Assembly: GCF_000313135.1 (NCBI RefSeq)
Contig: NW_004457288.1
Location: forward strand, 14,407 to 27,929
Direction of reading: 5' to 3'
Origin: Acanthamoeba castellanii str. Neff
Taxonomy: Eukaryota; Discosea; Longamoebia; Acanthamoebidae
Length of the DNA: 13,523 nucleotides
Positions within the stretch are counted from its first letter, which is position 1. Every line of letters starts with the position of its first letter. This document shows, piece by piece, positions 6,364 to 13,523 of the stretch. Position numbers and translations under genes: made by a program. Below the pieces are notes generated by a model. That model saw nothing but the letters and a program-made list of their open reading frames with translations, was not told the DNA's origin and searched no databases.

Positions 6364-8004
6364 ATGTCGCATCACGAGAGAAAGGCGGCCAAGCACGAGG
6401 AGAAGGCGGCCAAGCACGAGGAGCACCACCTCTTCGGCCGGCGACACTCCACCGACAAGCACGCCGCCACCTCCGTGCCCGTCACCACCGGCACCGGCCT
6501 CGGCACCACCACCACCACAGCCGAGGCCCTGGCCCGCGAGGGCGCGCCCGTTGTCCACACCGCCGCCGTGCCCGTCGTGCCGATGCAGGGCCTGTCGCTG
6601 GCCGACCGCGTGGTGCACGAGCCCGAGCAGGTCATCCGCCACGCGCCCCTCTTCGAGAAGGAGATCGTCAACGAGCGCACGCTCGAGGTCAAGCGCGAGC
6701 ACCACATCCAGCCCATCGTGCACGAGACCGAGCACCGCATCCAGCCCATCATCAAGACCCAGGCCACCACCGAGCAGCCGTTCATCGTGCAGGACCGCAA
6801 CGTCATGCTCGCGCCCATGGTCGAGCGCGCCGCGCTGCCCGCCGGCCTCGAGGCCGTTGAGCGCGTGGCGGCGGAGGGCATCATCCACGCGCCGCGGGTG
6901 GAGACGCTGGTGGTCAACGAGCGGCCGGTCGAGGTGCGGCGCGAGCACCACGTGCAGCCCATCATCCACGAGCGCGAGCACCGCATCCAGCCCATCATCA
7001 AGACCCAGGCCACCACCGAGCGGCCCATCATCGAACAGGACCGCAACGTCATGCACGCGCCCATCGTCGAGCGCGCCGCGCTGCCCGCTGGGCTCGAGGC
7101 GGTGGAGCGCGTGGCGGCGGAGGGCATCATCCACGCGCCGCGGGTGGACAGGCAGGTGGTGGTCGAGCACCCGGTCGAGGTGCGGCACGAGCGGCACATC
7201 CAGCCGGTGATCCACGAGCGCGAGCACCACATCCAGCCCATCATCAAGACCGAGGTGACGGCCGAGCAGACCCACATCAAGACCGACCGCAGCGTAATGC
7301 TCGAGCCCGTGGTCGAACGCGCCGCACTGCCGCTGGGCCTGGAGGCCGTCGAGCGATCCGGCCCCGAGGGCGTGCTCCACAGGGCCAAGCTCGAGAAGGA
7401 GGTCTTGGTCGAGCACCCGGTCGAGGTGCGGCACGAGCACCACATTCAGCCGGTGATCCACGAGCGGGTGCACCACATCCAGCCGGTGATCAGGACGGAG
7501 GTGACGACCGAGCAGCGGGTGATCAACCAGGAGCACACCGTCATGCTCCCGCCAATCATCGAACCCACCGTCATGACCAGGGCCGCGCCTGCCGTTCCCC
7601 TGGCAACCGCCGCGCCCGTGGTGGCCACCACGACACTGCCGCACATGGCCGGCGTGCTCAACCAGTCGAAGCCGCTGCCGCAAATCCCGGTTGTAGGCCG
7701 CGCGCACGAGCCCGTCGCCGTTCCCACGACGGCCACGACGGCCGTGCTGCCCGCGGAGCAGGGACTGGGGCCGACGGGGGTGGCGCGGGACGTGCCGCTG
7801 GCGGCGCGGGAGGGCGCGCTGGGCACGACGGCGGCGGCGCACAAGCCGACGGTGGGCCAGAGGCTGAAGGGCTCCATGAAGCAGCTGCAGGGCTCGATCA
7901 CGGGCAACGAGCTCAAGAAGGAGGAGGGCAAGCTCATCTCCGAGGGCGTCGACCCCGCCACGGCCAGGGCCGCCACCACCTCCACCACCGCCCCCATCCT
8001 CTAA
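6364..8004 (+). CDS. 546-aa His/Val/Glu-rich tandem-repeat protein with C-terminal CsbD-like segment
   Basis: One uninterrupted exon runs from ATG at 6364 to TAA at 8002-8004. Residues 1-25 hold a duplicated, charged KAAKHEEK motif; about 35-80 is Thr/Ala/Val-rich. From about residue 84 to 410 lie four copies of an 82-residue repeat, the last partial; each contains a doubled HxIQPxIHE/HxIQPIIKT block and ends with an [18 protein letters not shown] block. A Thr/Ala/Pro linker follows. Residues about 497-529 (GQRLKGSMKQLQGSITGNEL ... EGKLISEG) resemble the CsbD-like family of small stress-induced proteins. There is no signal peptide, membrane segment or catalytic motif. The high charge, His content and CsbD-like tail suggest a soluble, stress-related protectant or scaffold; that is inference. 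It has a truncated inverted paralogue at 5081-5575. Confidence 0.85.
   Translation: MSHHERKAAKHEEKAAKHEEHHLFGRRHSTDKHAATSVPVTTGTGLGTTTTTAEALAREGAPVVHTAAVPVVPMQGLSLADRVVHEPEQVIRHAPLFEKEIVNERTLEVKREHHIQPIVHETEHRIQPIIKTQATTEQPFIVQDRNVMLAPMVERAALPAGLEAVERVAAEGIIHAPRVETLVVNERPVEVRREHHVQPIIHEREHRIQPIIKTQATTERPIIEQDRNVMHAPIVERAALPAGLEAVERVAAEGIIHAPRVDRQVVVEHPVEVRHERHIQPVIHEREHHIQPIIKTEVTAEQTHIKTDRSVMLEPVVERAALPLGLEAVERSGPEGVLHRAKLEKEVLVEHPVEVRHEHHIQPVIHERVHHIQPVIRTEVTTEQRVINQEHTVMLPPIIEPTVMTRAAPAVPLATAAPVVATTTLPHMAGVLNQSKPLPQIPVVGRAHEPVAVPTTATTAVLPAEQGLGPTGVARDVPLAAREGALGTTAAAHKPTVGQRLKGSMKQLQGSITGNELKKEEGKLISEGVDPATARAATTSTTAPIL
6613..7590 (+). repeat. Tandem 246-bp coding repeat (82 aa), four units
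   Basis: Corresponding GAG codons of the (K/R)(R/H)E(H/R)HxQP block fall at 6697, 6943, 7189 and 7435, exactly 246 bp apart each time. Units 2 and 3 are the most alike. Within each unit the HxIQPxI block is doubled about ten residues apart. Confidence 0.95.
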
Positions 8005-8143
8005 TCATACTTGCGTGTAGGGCCAGCAAAAACACGTAATAACACTTACGTCATTGCACGATTATGGTGGTGGGACGATTATTTATTCTTATTATTTTTA
8101 TTTACATTTGTATTTATTTGTTGTTTGTTGACGGGAAAGGCCT
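8005..8143. terminator. AT-rich convergent 3' region with minus-strand AATAAA signals
   Basis: It lies between the stop of the repeat protein (plus) and the stop of the membrane protein (minus). On the minus strand it carries several overlapping AATAAA/AATAAT motifs (about 8080-8120), well placed for polyadenylation of the membrane-protein transcript. The plus strand has only a weak AATAAC. Confidence 0.55.
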
Positions 8144-8813
8144 TCACTTCCTCCAGGAGGAGAACCAGGAGAAGGAGGGGGAGACAGACACGTTCTCGGC
8201 GGGGGCGTGCTGCTGGTTCTGGCGCAGTGCCACGTAGAGGCCCAAAAGCGTCCCCCAACGAGGAGGATGCCAGCGACGAGGGTGAAGTTGATGTTGGTGT
8301 TGTTGCTGCCGCTGACGGTACCGCTGCCGTTTATCACACCACTCGGGTTGTAAGAACCGTGATGAACGATGTGGCTGCCGCCCGTCGCAACAGAGCTGTT
8401 GGTGTTGGGTGGGCAAGGTAGTTGTTTGGCGCAAGTTGTATGGTGCCGAATAAAAAAACCACTTTTTTCAACGTGCCACGCAACAGGCCTGTTTCCGATA
8501 AATTCGACATTCAGATGCGCCGTGGCCAATTCCACCCACTCCCTGCGGTGGTGGTGACAACGGAGCTGTTGCCGTAGGCGACGTTGCTTTGTCCACCGCA
8601 GCTAAGTCCCACCACCATAACTGCGGCATCTTCGTCGTCGTTGTTGTGGTACCTTGGCGTGGTGGTGGCGTATGGTGGTGGTGGTGGTGGTATTTGGGTA
8701 GGTCCTCGAAGAGCTCTTCGATCGTGCAGGGAGCAAAACGGAGCACTGGAAGGCGCTGTCCAGGGAACTGACCCTCGAGGTTTCCCCCTCTCTTTGCGCG
8801 GTCGCAGCAACAC
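8144..8813 (-). CDS. Small single-pass membrane protein, 2 exons, frame broken at a G5 run
   Basis: Exon 8395-8144 and upstream exon ending at 8536 are joined by a GT-AG intron (8535-8396, 140 nt) that keeps frame (TTTAGSG/SVATGGS). The likely ATG is at 8618, giving about 111 residues; the frame is open further up to 8813 through segment A. The N-terminal two thirds are Gly/Ser/Asn/Thr-rich with N-glycosylation-type sites (NSS, NGS, NNT). A hydrophobic helix follows, starting NFTLVAGILLVG, then a short tail (ALRQNQQH ... SWFSSWRK). The helix is interrupted: the frame before the G run (8252-8256) leads to another reading, and one more G would continue GTLLGLYVALRQ to the TGA at 8144. No signal peptide is evident. 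Ectodomain outside and short cytosolic tail is the natural topology. Function unknown. Confidence 0.55.
8684..8813 (+). repeat. Segment A, right copy, with a 16-bp perfect palindrome
   Basis: This is the counterpart of 4430-4552 in opposite orientation. It contains TCGAAGAGCTCTTCGA (8706-8721), a perfect palindrome; the left copy has one mismatch to symmetry (GAGCAC). It lies between the divergently oriented membrane-protein gene and the truncated 207-aa-ORF copy. Confidence 0.75.
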
Positions 8814-8870
8814 GACGGGATCTACTCACACCCACCCACATGTGTGGGTTGTTATTGGGGGCGTGGTGGT

Positions 8871-9110
8871 GGGCAGGACTGGAAGTTGGCGCCCCCGGAC
8901 GCCGGCAAAGGAGAACAGCTGAGGTCGTGTCTCAGACTCGCGAATGTTCTCCAGCTCCGCTCCTTGGCCGCGCAAGAACCGAGCCTGCTCGGACCCGACA
9001 AGCCGGAGCTCCCTCCGCTGCACACCCGCCCGGCTGGCCTGGCCAGCCTCGTCAAGGCGTGCCCCGAACTAGCTCCGGAGCTGGTCGACGCCCTCGCCCT
9101 CAGCCTGTAA
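8871..9110 (+). pseudogene. Truncated copy of the 207-aa ORF (C-terminal 68 residues) fused to its own upstream flank
   Basis: Segment B (8871-8903) is joined directly to the sequence for GKGEQLRSCLR, so about 500 bp including the start and first two thirds of the ORF are missing relative to the minus-strand original. The remaining frame runs to TAA at 9108-9110 with the same LALSL ending, one codon deleted, and otherwise mostly conservative changes. There is no in-frame ATG in the remaining part; only a GTG at 8844 precedes it. I regard it as a deletion pseudogene. Confidence 0.75.
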
Positions 9111-9150
9111 CCCCCCCCCCTGCAGGCCGTTGATCAAACAGAAAAAAAAA

Positions 9151-9217
9151 CACAGTCTGTGCAGCGCACACACGGCCACAGCCACAGCCACGCGTGAGTG
9201 TCGTGCGCACACGCACA
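9151..9217 (-). repeat. Inverted copy of the EHD intron 2/exon 3 boundary
   Basis: This is the reverse complement of 617-683 with about one mismatch. It follows a C10 run (9111-9120) and an A9 run (9142-9150), and lies where the left arm would predict EHD sequence after a roughly 230-bp deletion. Confidence 0.85.
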
Positions 9218-9266
9218 TCGTCAAGCGCGCGGCGCTGCCCGTCGGGCTCGAGCCGTGGAGCGCGGG
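9214..9266 (+). pseudogene. Fragment of the 82-aa repeat coding unit
   Basis: ATCGTCAAGCGCGCGGCGCT and what follows encode IVKRAALPVGLE, matching the [18 protein letters not shown] block of the 6364-8004 protein (for example 7061-7110). One base is missing after GLE, so the frame is lost. It abuts the EHD intron fragment without a gap. Confidence 0.7.
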
Positions 9267-9421
9267 GCCAAGCAGGATCGAGAAAAATGATGGGATAACG
9301 TTTTATAAACAAGTGTGCTGGCGAAGAAGAAGATCTGTACACAGGGAGTGGAGGGGAGATGAACGGTTGACAGGTAATGACAGATCGCGGCGTGCGGTGT
9401 GGGTGTGGTCACACACACACA
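9267..9421. other. Intergenic, 3' of ClpB
   Basis: No gene is seen here. The stretch includes a short CA run (9410-9421) and TTTATAAA near 9300. It may serve as 3' UTR of the minus-strand ClpB transcript. Confidence 0.4.
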
Positions 9422-9739
9422 CTACTTGGCTCTCGCGCTGCTGCCTCCCGACGCCTTCCTCCTCTTCTTGTTCGGCGGGCTATCCTTCTTGCTCGTCGTC
9501 TTCTTCTTCTTCTTCTTCGCGCTCTTCGGACCGTGAGCCTCGAACGCGCTGTTCTGCTCCTCGGCTCTTCCTCTCTTCCCACCGGCTGTCGCGGCAACCT
9601 CCTCCTCGTCCATCAAATCCTCTTCCTCCTCATCGCCGTCGCCGTCATCAAGCCTGGCCCTCTTCGGCCTGTTCAGTAGGCCTGCGTCTCGATCCGGTCG
9701 GGATTCCGCTGAGTCGCGGAGTCGTTTGGGGGTCGAACT
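9422..9739 (-). other. Open +1 frame downstream of the ClpB A10 run: possible 105-residue charged tail
   Basis: Immediately after the ten A residues (minus strand of 9739-9748), the frame one base off the ClpB frame is open for 105 codons to TAG at 9422. It encodes a strongly patterned tail: [10 protein letters not shown], an acidic DGDGDEEEED stretch, KSAKKKKKKTTSKK and PPNKKRRKAS. The frame is closed by TAA only a few codons upstream of the A run, so its opening coincides with the run. With one more A, ClpB would read into it in place of its present 21-residue end. It might alternatively begin at a Met (9613) as a separate 64-aa ORF. Confidence 0.5.
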
Positions 9740-10590
9740 TTTTTTTTTGAGTCGGCGGTGGCGGCCGTGTTAGGCCCCACCCGGAAGGTCAGCTTGCCGT
9801 TGGTGGCCGTGATGTGGACCATGCTGTCGTCCAGCAGCTCGCCCGCAATGATCATGCGCGACAACTGGTAACACACATACACACATACATAGATTCGCCA
9901 ATGTTAAAGATAGGCAACATGTTGCGAAGAATGTGAAGACTGAAGCGTACCTGAGTGACGATGTGCTTCTCGAGGTAGCGGCGCAGAGGCCGGGCGCCGT
10001 AGAGGGGATCGTAGGCTTGGGCGAGGATGAGGTCCAGCGCGGATTCGTCGATGTCGAGGTGGATGTCGCGGTCCTCGAGGCGCTTGCCGACGGCCAGGAC
10101 CTGCAGGCGGACGATGTTGTGGAGGTGCTTCTTGGAGAGCGGGTGGAAGATGACGATGTCGTCCATGCGGTTGAGGAACTCGGGCCGGAAGTGCATCTTG
10201 ACCACGTTCATGACCTGGTCGCGGGCCGACTCCTTGAGCGTGCCCTCGGAGTCGACGCTCTTCAGGAGGATGTCGGAGCCCAGGTTCGAGGTGAGGATGA
10301 TGACCACGTTCGAGAAGTCGACCACGCGGCCCTGGCCGTCGGTGAGGCGACCGTCGTCGAGCACCTGGAGCAGGATGTTGAGGACCTGCACATGGGCCTT
10401 CTCCACCTCGTCGAAGAGCACCACGGCGTAGGGGCGGCGACGGACAGCTTCGGTGAGCTGGCCACCTTCGTCGTGGCCCACGTAGCCGGGCGGGGCGCCG
10501 ATGAGCCGGGCCACGGAGTGCTGCTCCATGTACTCGGACATGTCGATGCGGACCATGTTCTTCTCGTCGTCGAAGAGCTCGTGGGCGAGG

Positions 10591-10622
<32 letters not shown>

Positions 10623-11529
10623 AGGGCCCAGGAAGAGGAACGAGCCGAGCGGCTGGTGCGGGCGCGACAGGCCGGCGCGCGAGCGCAGGATGGCCTCGGC
10701 GACGGCGTCGACGGCCTCCTCCTGGCCCACGACGCGCTCGTGGAGGTGCTCGGCGAGATGAAGCAGGCGCTGCTTCTCGGTCTGGTTGAGCTTGCTCACG
10801 GGGATGCCGGTCCAGCGCGAGATGACCTCGGCCACCTGCTCGGGGCCGACCACCTCGGAGAAGAGCTTGTTATCGGCCTTGCGTGAGGCGTCGGCCTGCT
10901 CCTTCTGGCGCTCGAGGGCGGCGATCCGCTTCTCGAGCTCGGGCACGGCGCCGTAGCGCAGATCGGCGGCGGTGGCGAGGTCCTTGCGTCGCTCGGCGGC
11001 GTCGGCCTTGAGCTTGAGGTCCTCGAGTCGCTTCTTGAGCGTGCGGATCTCGTCGAGCGCGCCCTTCTCCTGCTCGTAGCGCGCCTTGAGCGGGCTGATC
11101 TCCTCCTTGATGCGCGACAGCTCCTCCTTGATCTTCTCGATGCGCTGCTCGGTGGCCTTGTCCTTCGATTCCTTGTACTCCTTCTCCATGGCGGTGAGCT
11201 CGACCTCGAGCCTGAGACGGCGGCGCTCGAGCTGGTCGATCACCTCGGGCTGCGAGTCGAGCTGCACGCGGGTGTTGGCGCAGGCTTCGTCAATCAGATC
11301 GATGGCCTTGTCGGGCAGGAAGCGGTTGGTGATGTAGCGGGCGGCGAGCTGGGACGCCATGATCAAGGCCGAGTCCATGATGCGCACGCCGTGGTGGGCC
11401 TCGTACTTCTCCTTGAGCCCGCGCAGGATGCTCACGGTGTCCTCGACGCTGGGCTCGCCGACGTAGACCGGCTGGAAGCGCCGCTCGAACGCGGCGTCCT
11501 TCTCCACGTGCTTGCGGTACTCGGCCAGG

Positions 11530-11564
<35 letters not shown>

Positions 11565-12582
11565 GAGCATGGGCTTGAGCAGGTTGGCCGCGTCCATGGC
11601 GCCCTCGGCCTTGCCGGCGCCCAGCACGAGGTGGATCTCGTCGATGAAGAGGATGATCTTGCCCTCGGCCTCCTTGACCTCCTTGAGCACAGCCTTCAGT
11701 CGCTCCTCGAACTCGCCGCGGTACTTGGCGCCGGCCACGAGCGCGCCCATGTCGAGCGCGATGACGCGGCGGTCCTGGAGGTTGGTCGGCACGTCGCCGC
11801 GCACGATACGCTGTGCGAGGCCCTCCACGATGGCGGTCTTACCCACGCCGGGCTCGCCGATGAGCACCGGGTTGTTCTTCGTACGTCGGGACAGCACGCG
11901 AATGACTCGCCTGATCTCGTCGTCTCGACCTGTCGTGCAGCACAAGAAAAAACAGGAGATGTGAGAAACGAGATGTGCACAGATGTAAAGCAAGTCGGAG
12001 TGAAGATCTTCGTGAGTAGAGGGTAGGAAGAGGTACCGATGACTGGGTCGAGCTTGCCCTGCTCGGCGCTGGTGACGAGGTCGTGACCATACTTCATGAG
12101 GGCCTCGTAGGTCTCCTCGGCGTTCTTGCTGTCTACTCGTCGGCCGCCTCGACCTCGCGAACGGCCATCTCGAGCTTCTTCTTGTCCAGGCCGCACTCGT
12201 TCAGGGCGCCGGCAACGTCTGAGTCCGTGTGCAGAGCGAGCAGGATGTGATCGACGGCGAGATGCGAGTCGTTCTGCTTCTTCTGGATCTCGGTGGCCTC
12301 GCGCATCATGCGCACGAAGGCCTGGCCAGCACCGACCTCAGGCGGCGCTGGGCTCTGGGTGGCTTGTCGACTGAGGACCTTGCGCAGGGCGGCCTCGACC
12401 TTCTCGGGCGACGCACCAGCCTTGTTGGCGATGCTACGCGCAAGGCCATCCTCCTCGGCAAACAGCACTACGGCGAGATGTATGGGTGCCAGCTGGACGT
12501 GTGAGTGTTCCTCGGCCAGCTCCTTGGCCTTCGACACCGCCTCGGCCGTCTTCTCGGTCCAGTACTTGGGGTTGAGTGCCAT
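9673..12582 (-). CDS. Hsp101/ClpB-type AAA+ protein disaggregase, 4 exons
   Basis: This hexameric ATPase threads aggregated proteins through its pore, working with Hsp70. Proposed exons (minus): 12582-12154, 12151-12037, 11929-9951 and 9864-9673. Introns 12036-11930 and 9950-9865 are GT-AG and keep frame ([27 protein letters not shown]). Domains in order: Clp N-domain ([12 protein letters not shown]...), first AAA with Walker A GEPGVGKT, Walker [10 protein letters not shown] and pore KYRG, long coiled-coil middle domain typical of disaggregases, second AAA with [18 protein letters not shown], pore GYVG, sensor TSNLGS and GARPLRR. The length is about 905 aa, with no organelle targeting extension, so cytosolic/nuclear Hsp101 is likely. 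Oddities: a missing base near 12152 (REV to [10 protein letters not shown]) and an A10 run near the C-terminus. Confidence 0.93.
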
Positions 12583-13154
12583 TCTACAGAATGATTATGT
12601 GATTGTGTGATTTATGTGCAGAATCTCTTGAAATGAAGGGTTTCTTCCTGTGTCCTTCGAGCTGCAGTGCAGTCGTCTCGGGTACTTGCTGGTGTCTTGT
12701 TGTGGTGTGGTGAAATGGTGAGTCCAGGCTGCCTTCCACCTTCTTGTAGCGTGCGCCATTCTCATGGTGGTGTCTTCAGCTTCGCCCTCCGCCACTTTCA
12801 GCCCCACTCTCACCGCTCGTTGGCCTAAATTTCCTGCGCTCTTACCTGAATTCTCAATTTTGCCGACATTAGGAAGTGTAGCGGGTCGCCAACGACGCTG
12901 AAGAAGGGTACAAGGGGGTGGGCTTGAAGACATTCATTTTGTAGAGCTGGGGTGCTCGTGACAAAACGAGCGCACGGCTCTACACGATGTGATGGTGGTT
13001 GGCGGCGAGGCGGTCTTCCGCGACGACAGGTGGTGGGGCTCAGAGCGCGTGCAAAAAAAAGTGGTGTAAGTTATGTTCACCACGTCGAGTAGCCCACCTC
13101 CCTCATTGTCTCATCTCATTCGCCGTTTCCGTAGTCGTTGTTGATCGTTGTAGT
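12583..13154. promoter_or_regulatory. Region between ClpB start and the next gene; presumed ClpB promoter
   Basis: No convincing coding sequence lies here. It should contain the ClpB promoter and 5' UTR (minus strand) and the 3' UTR of the 13155 gene. Scattered GAA/TTC triplets occur near 12620-12660, but no clean three-unit heat-shock element at 5-bp spacing is visible. No TATA box stands out. Confidence 0.45.
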
Positions 13155-13523
13155 TTAGTCGTCGCTCGTGGCGTCGCTCTCGTCGCTGTGCTTCTTGAGC
13201 TTCTTCTCCTCGGGCTTGAGGCTCTTGCTCAGGCCGCTGGCTTTCCGGCCTGAGGCGCTGTTCCTGGTGAGGTTGTTGCTGGAGCTGCGCTTGGACGGCA
13301 CCGCGGAGCTTGATCCGCTGGCGGCGCCGTTCTTGGCGCTCTCGTCGTCGCTGCCGTCCTCGCTGTGCTTGAACTTGGCCATCATCTTGGACTTGAGCTG
13401 CTGGGGAATGTGGGCCAAGTCGCCCGCCGTAACGACGTGCTCCTCCCACTCGTCCGGGTGGGCGTTGCCCGCAGCTTGGCCGTGGTAAGGGTGGCCGTGG
13501 ACCAGCTGGAAGTGGAGCGAGAG
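13155..13523 (-). CDS. Unrecognised protein, C-terminal 122 residues (partial at right edge)
   Basis: The frame is open from the window edge to TAG at 13155. The upstream part reads LHFQLVHGHPYHG ... HPDEWEEHVVTAGDLAHIPQ, which looks like a folded-domain end. It is followed by KSKMMAKFKHSEDG and a low-complexity Ser/Lys/Asp-rich tail ending KKHSDESDATSDD. The tail has many potential casein-kinase-type Ser-acidic sites and looks disordered. The coding evidence is GC-rich third positions and an uninterrupted frame through the fragment. I do not recognise the family. The true start is outside the window. Confidence 0.6.
   Translation of the reverse strand, partial: LSLHFQLVHGHPYHGQAAGNAHPDEWEEHVVTAGDLAHIPQQLKSKMMAKFKHSEDGSDDESAKNGAASGSSSAVPSKRSSSNNLTRNSASGRKASGLSKSLKPEEKKLKKHSDESDATSDD

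Larger units (their letters stand above)
617..9217. repeat. Large imperfect inverted duplication (left arm about 617-5575, right arm about 7430-9217)
   Basis: Several segments of the left arm recur in reverse complement, in the same order, in the right arm. The pairs are: 5081-5575 with the 3' part of 6364-8004 (repeat-protein tail); 4430-4552 with 8684-8813 (segment A); 1654-1686 with 8871-8903 (segment B); 917-1152 with about 8904-9145 (ORF C-terminus and its 3' flank); 617-683 with 9151-9217 (EHD intron end). The arms are not continuous. The right arm lacks the 2.5-kb retroelement, about 500 bp of the 207-aa ORF and about 230 bp around the last EHD exon. Sequence between 4560-5080 and 8005-8680 shows no match by eye. 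I infer one duplication-inversion followed by deletions and an insertion. Confidence 0.75.

Noticed and set aside
6199..7842. 547-aa open frame on the minus strand opposite the repeat protein, plus 291-357 aa frames in other phases
   Set aside because: They are shadows of a GC-rich tandem repeat; stops are rare in all phases there and the composition is unnatural. The plus-strand frame has the ATG, the repeat logic and a paralogue.
9933..12026. Several plus-strand frames of 80-317 aa across the ClpB region
   Set aside because: They are antisense shadows of a well-conserved AAA+ gene.
12613..12637. Similarity of TGTGCAGAATCTCTTG to the retroelement end sequence
   Set aside because: The match is only about 20 bp with a 2-bp gap and has no flanking support; it could be chance. 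Noted in case a genome search finds solo end sequences.
12600..12900. Heat-shock elements upstream of ClpB
   Set aside because: GAA and TTC triplets are present but not in the regular alternating 5-bp spacing.
12595..12933. 112-aa minus-strand frame upstream of ClpB
   Set aside because: Composition is unlike the neighbouring genes, it overlaps the expected promoter and 5' UTR, and I see no motif.

Overview
This looks like nuclear DNA of a GC-rich, intron-bearing protist, most probably an amoebozoan such as Acanthamoeba. The reasons are short GT-AG introns of about 85-176 nt, strong G/C use at third codon positions, an EHD-type endocytic protein, a cytosolic-type Hsp101/ClpB and mixed-strand, closely packed genes. 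The organism call is inference; no rRNA or other marker gene is present.

Layout, left to right. (1) 1-786, plus: the C-terminal part of an EHD-family protein (EH domain, two introns, one holding a (GT)30 run). (2) 944-1567, minus: an unrecognised 207-aa ORF. (3) 1853-4394: a CpG-starved, AT-richer retroelement remnant with a dead Ty3/gypsy-like integrase and 114-bp near-identical ends in inverted orientation. (4) 4430-5045: a dispersed repeat segment and gene debris. (5) 5081-5575, minus: a 5'-truncated copy of a His/Val/Glu-rich repeat protein. (6) 5576-6363: a divergent spacer. (7) 6364-8004, plus: the complete 546-aa repeat protein, with 82-aa tandem repeats and a CsbD-like tail. (8) 8144-about 8618 (open frame to 8813), minus: a small single-pass membrane protein broken by a one-base shift. 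(9) 8684-9266, plus: a mosaic of copied fragments. (10) 9422-12582, minus: Hsp101/ClpB in four exons. (11) 13155-13523, minus: the C-terminal part of an unrecognised Ser/Lys-rich protein.

The main large-scale structure is an imperfect, interrupted inverted duplication spanning about 617-9217. Read on the minus strand, the left arm runs: repeat-protein tail, segment A, retroelement, segment B, 207-aa ORF, EHD intron. Read on the plus strand, the right arm runs in the same order: repeat protein, A, B, ORF C-terminus, EHD intron fragment. The right arm has internal deletions and no retroelement. The arms meet at the 5.58-6.36 kb spacer.

The second recurring theme is apparent one-base frame breaks in otherwise well-conserved genes (near 18 in EHD, near 12152 in ClpB, in the A10 run at 9739-9748 of ClpB, in the G5 run at 8252-8256 of the membrane protein). 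Some lie in homopolymers, so indel errors in the assembly are the plain explanation, but each should be checked on reads. I see no prokaryote-style operon, CRISPR, tRNA or rRNA. I also see no convincing new defence or mobile system; the most unusual items are the inverted duplication with its CpG-depleted insertion, the 82-aa repeat/CsbD-like protein, and the possible long charged tail on ClpB.
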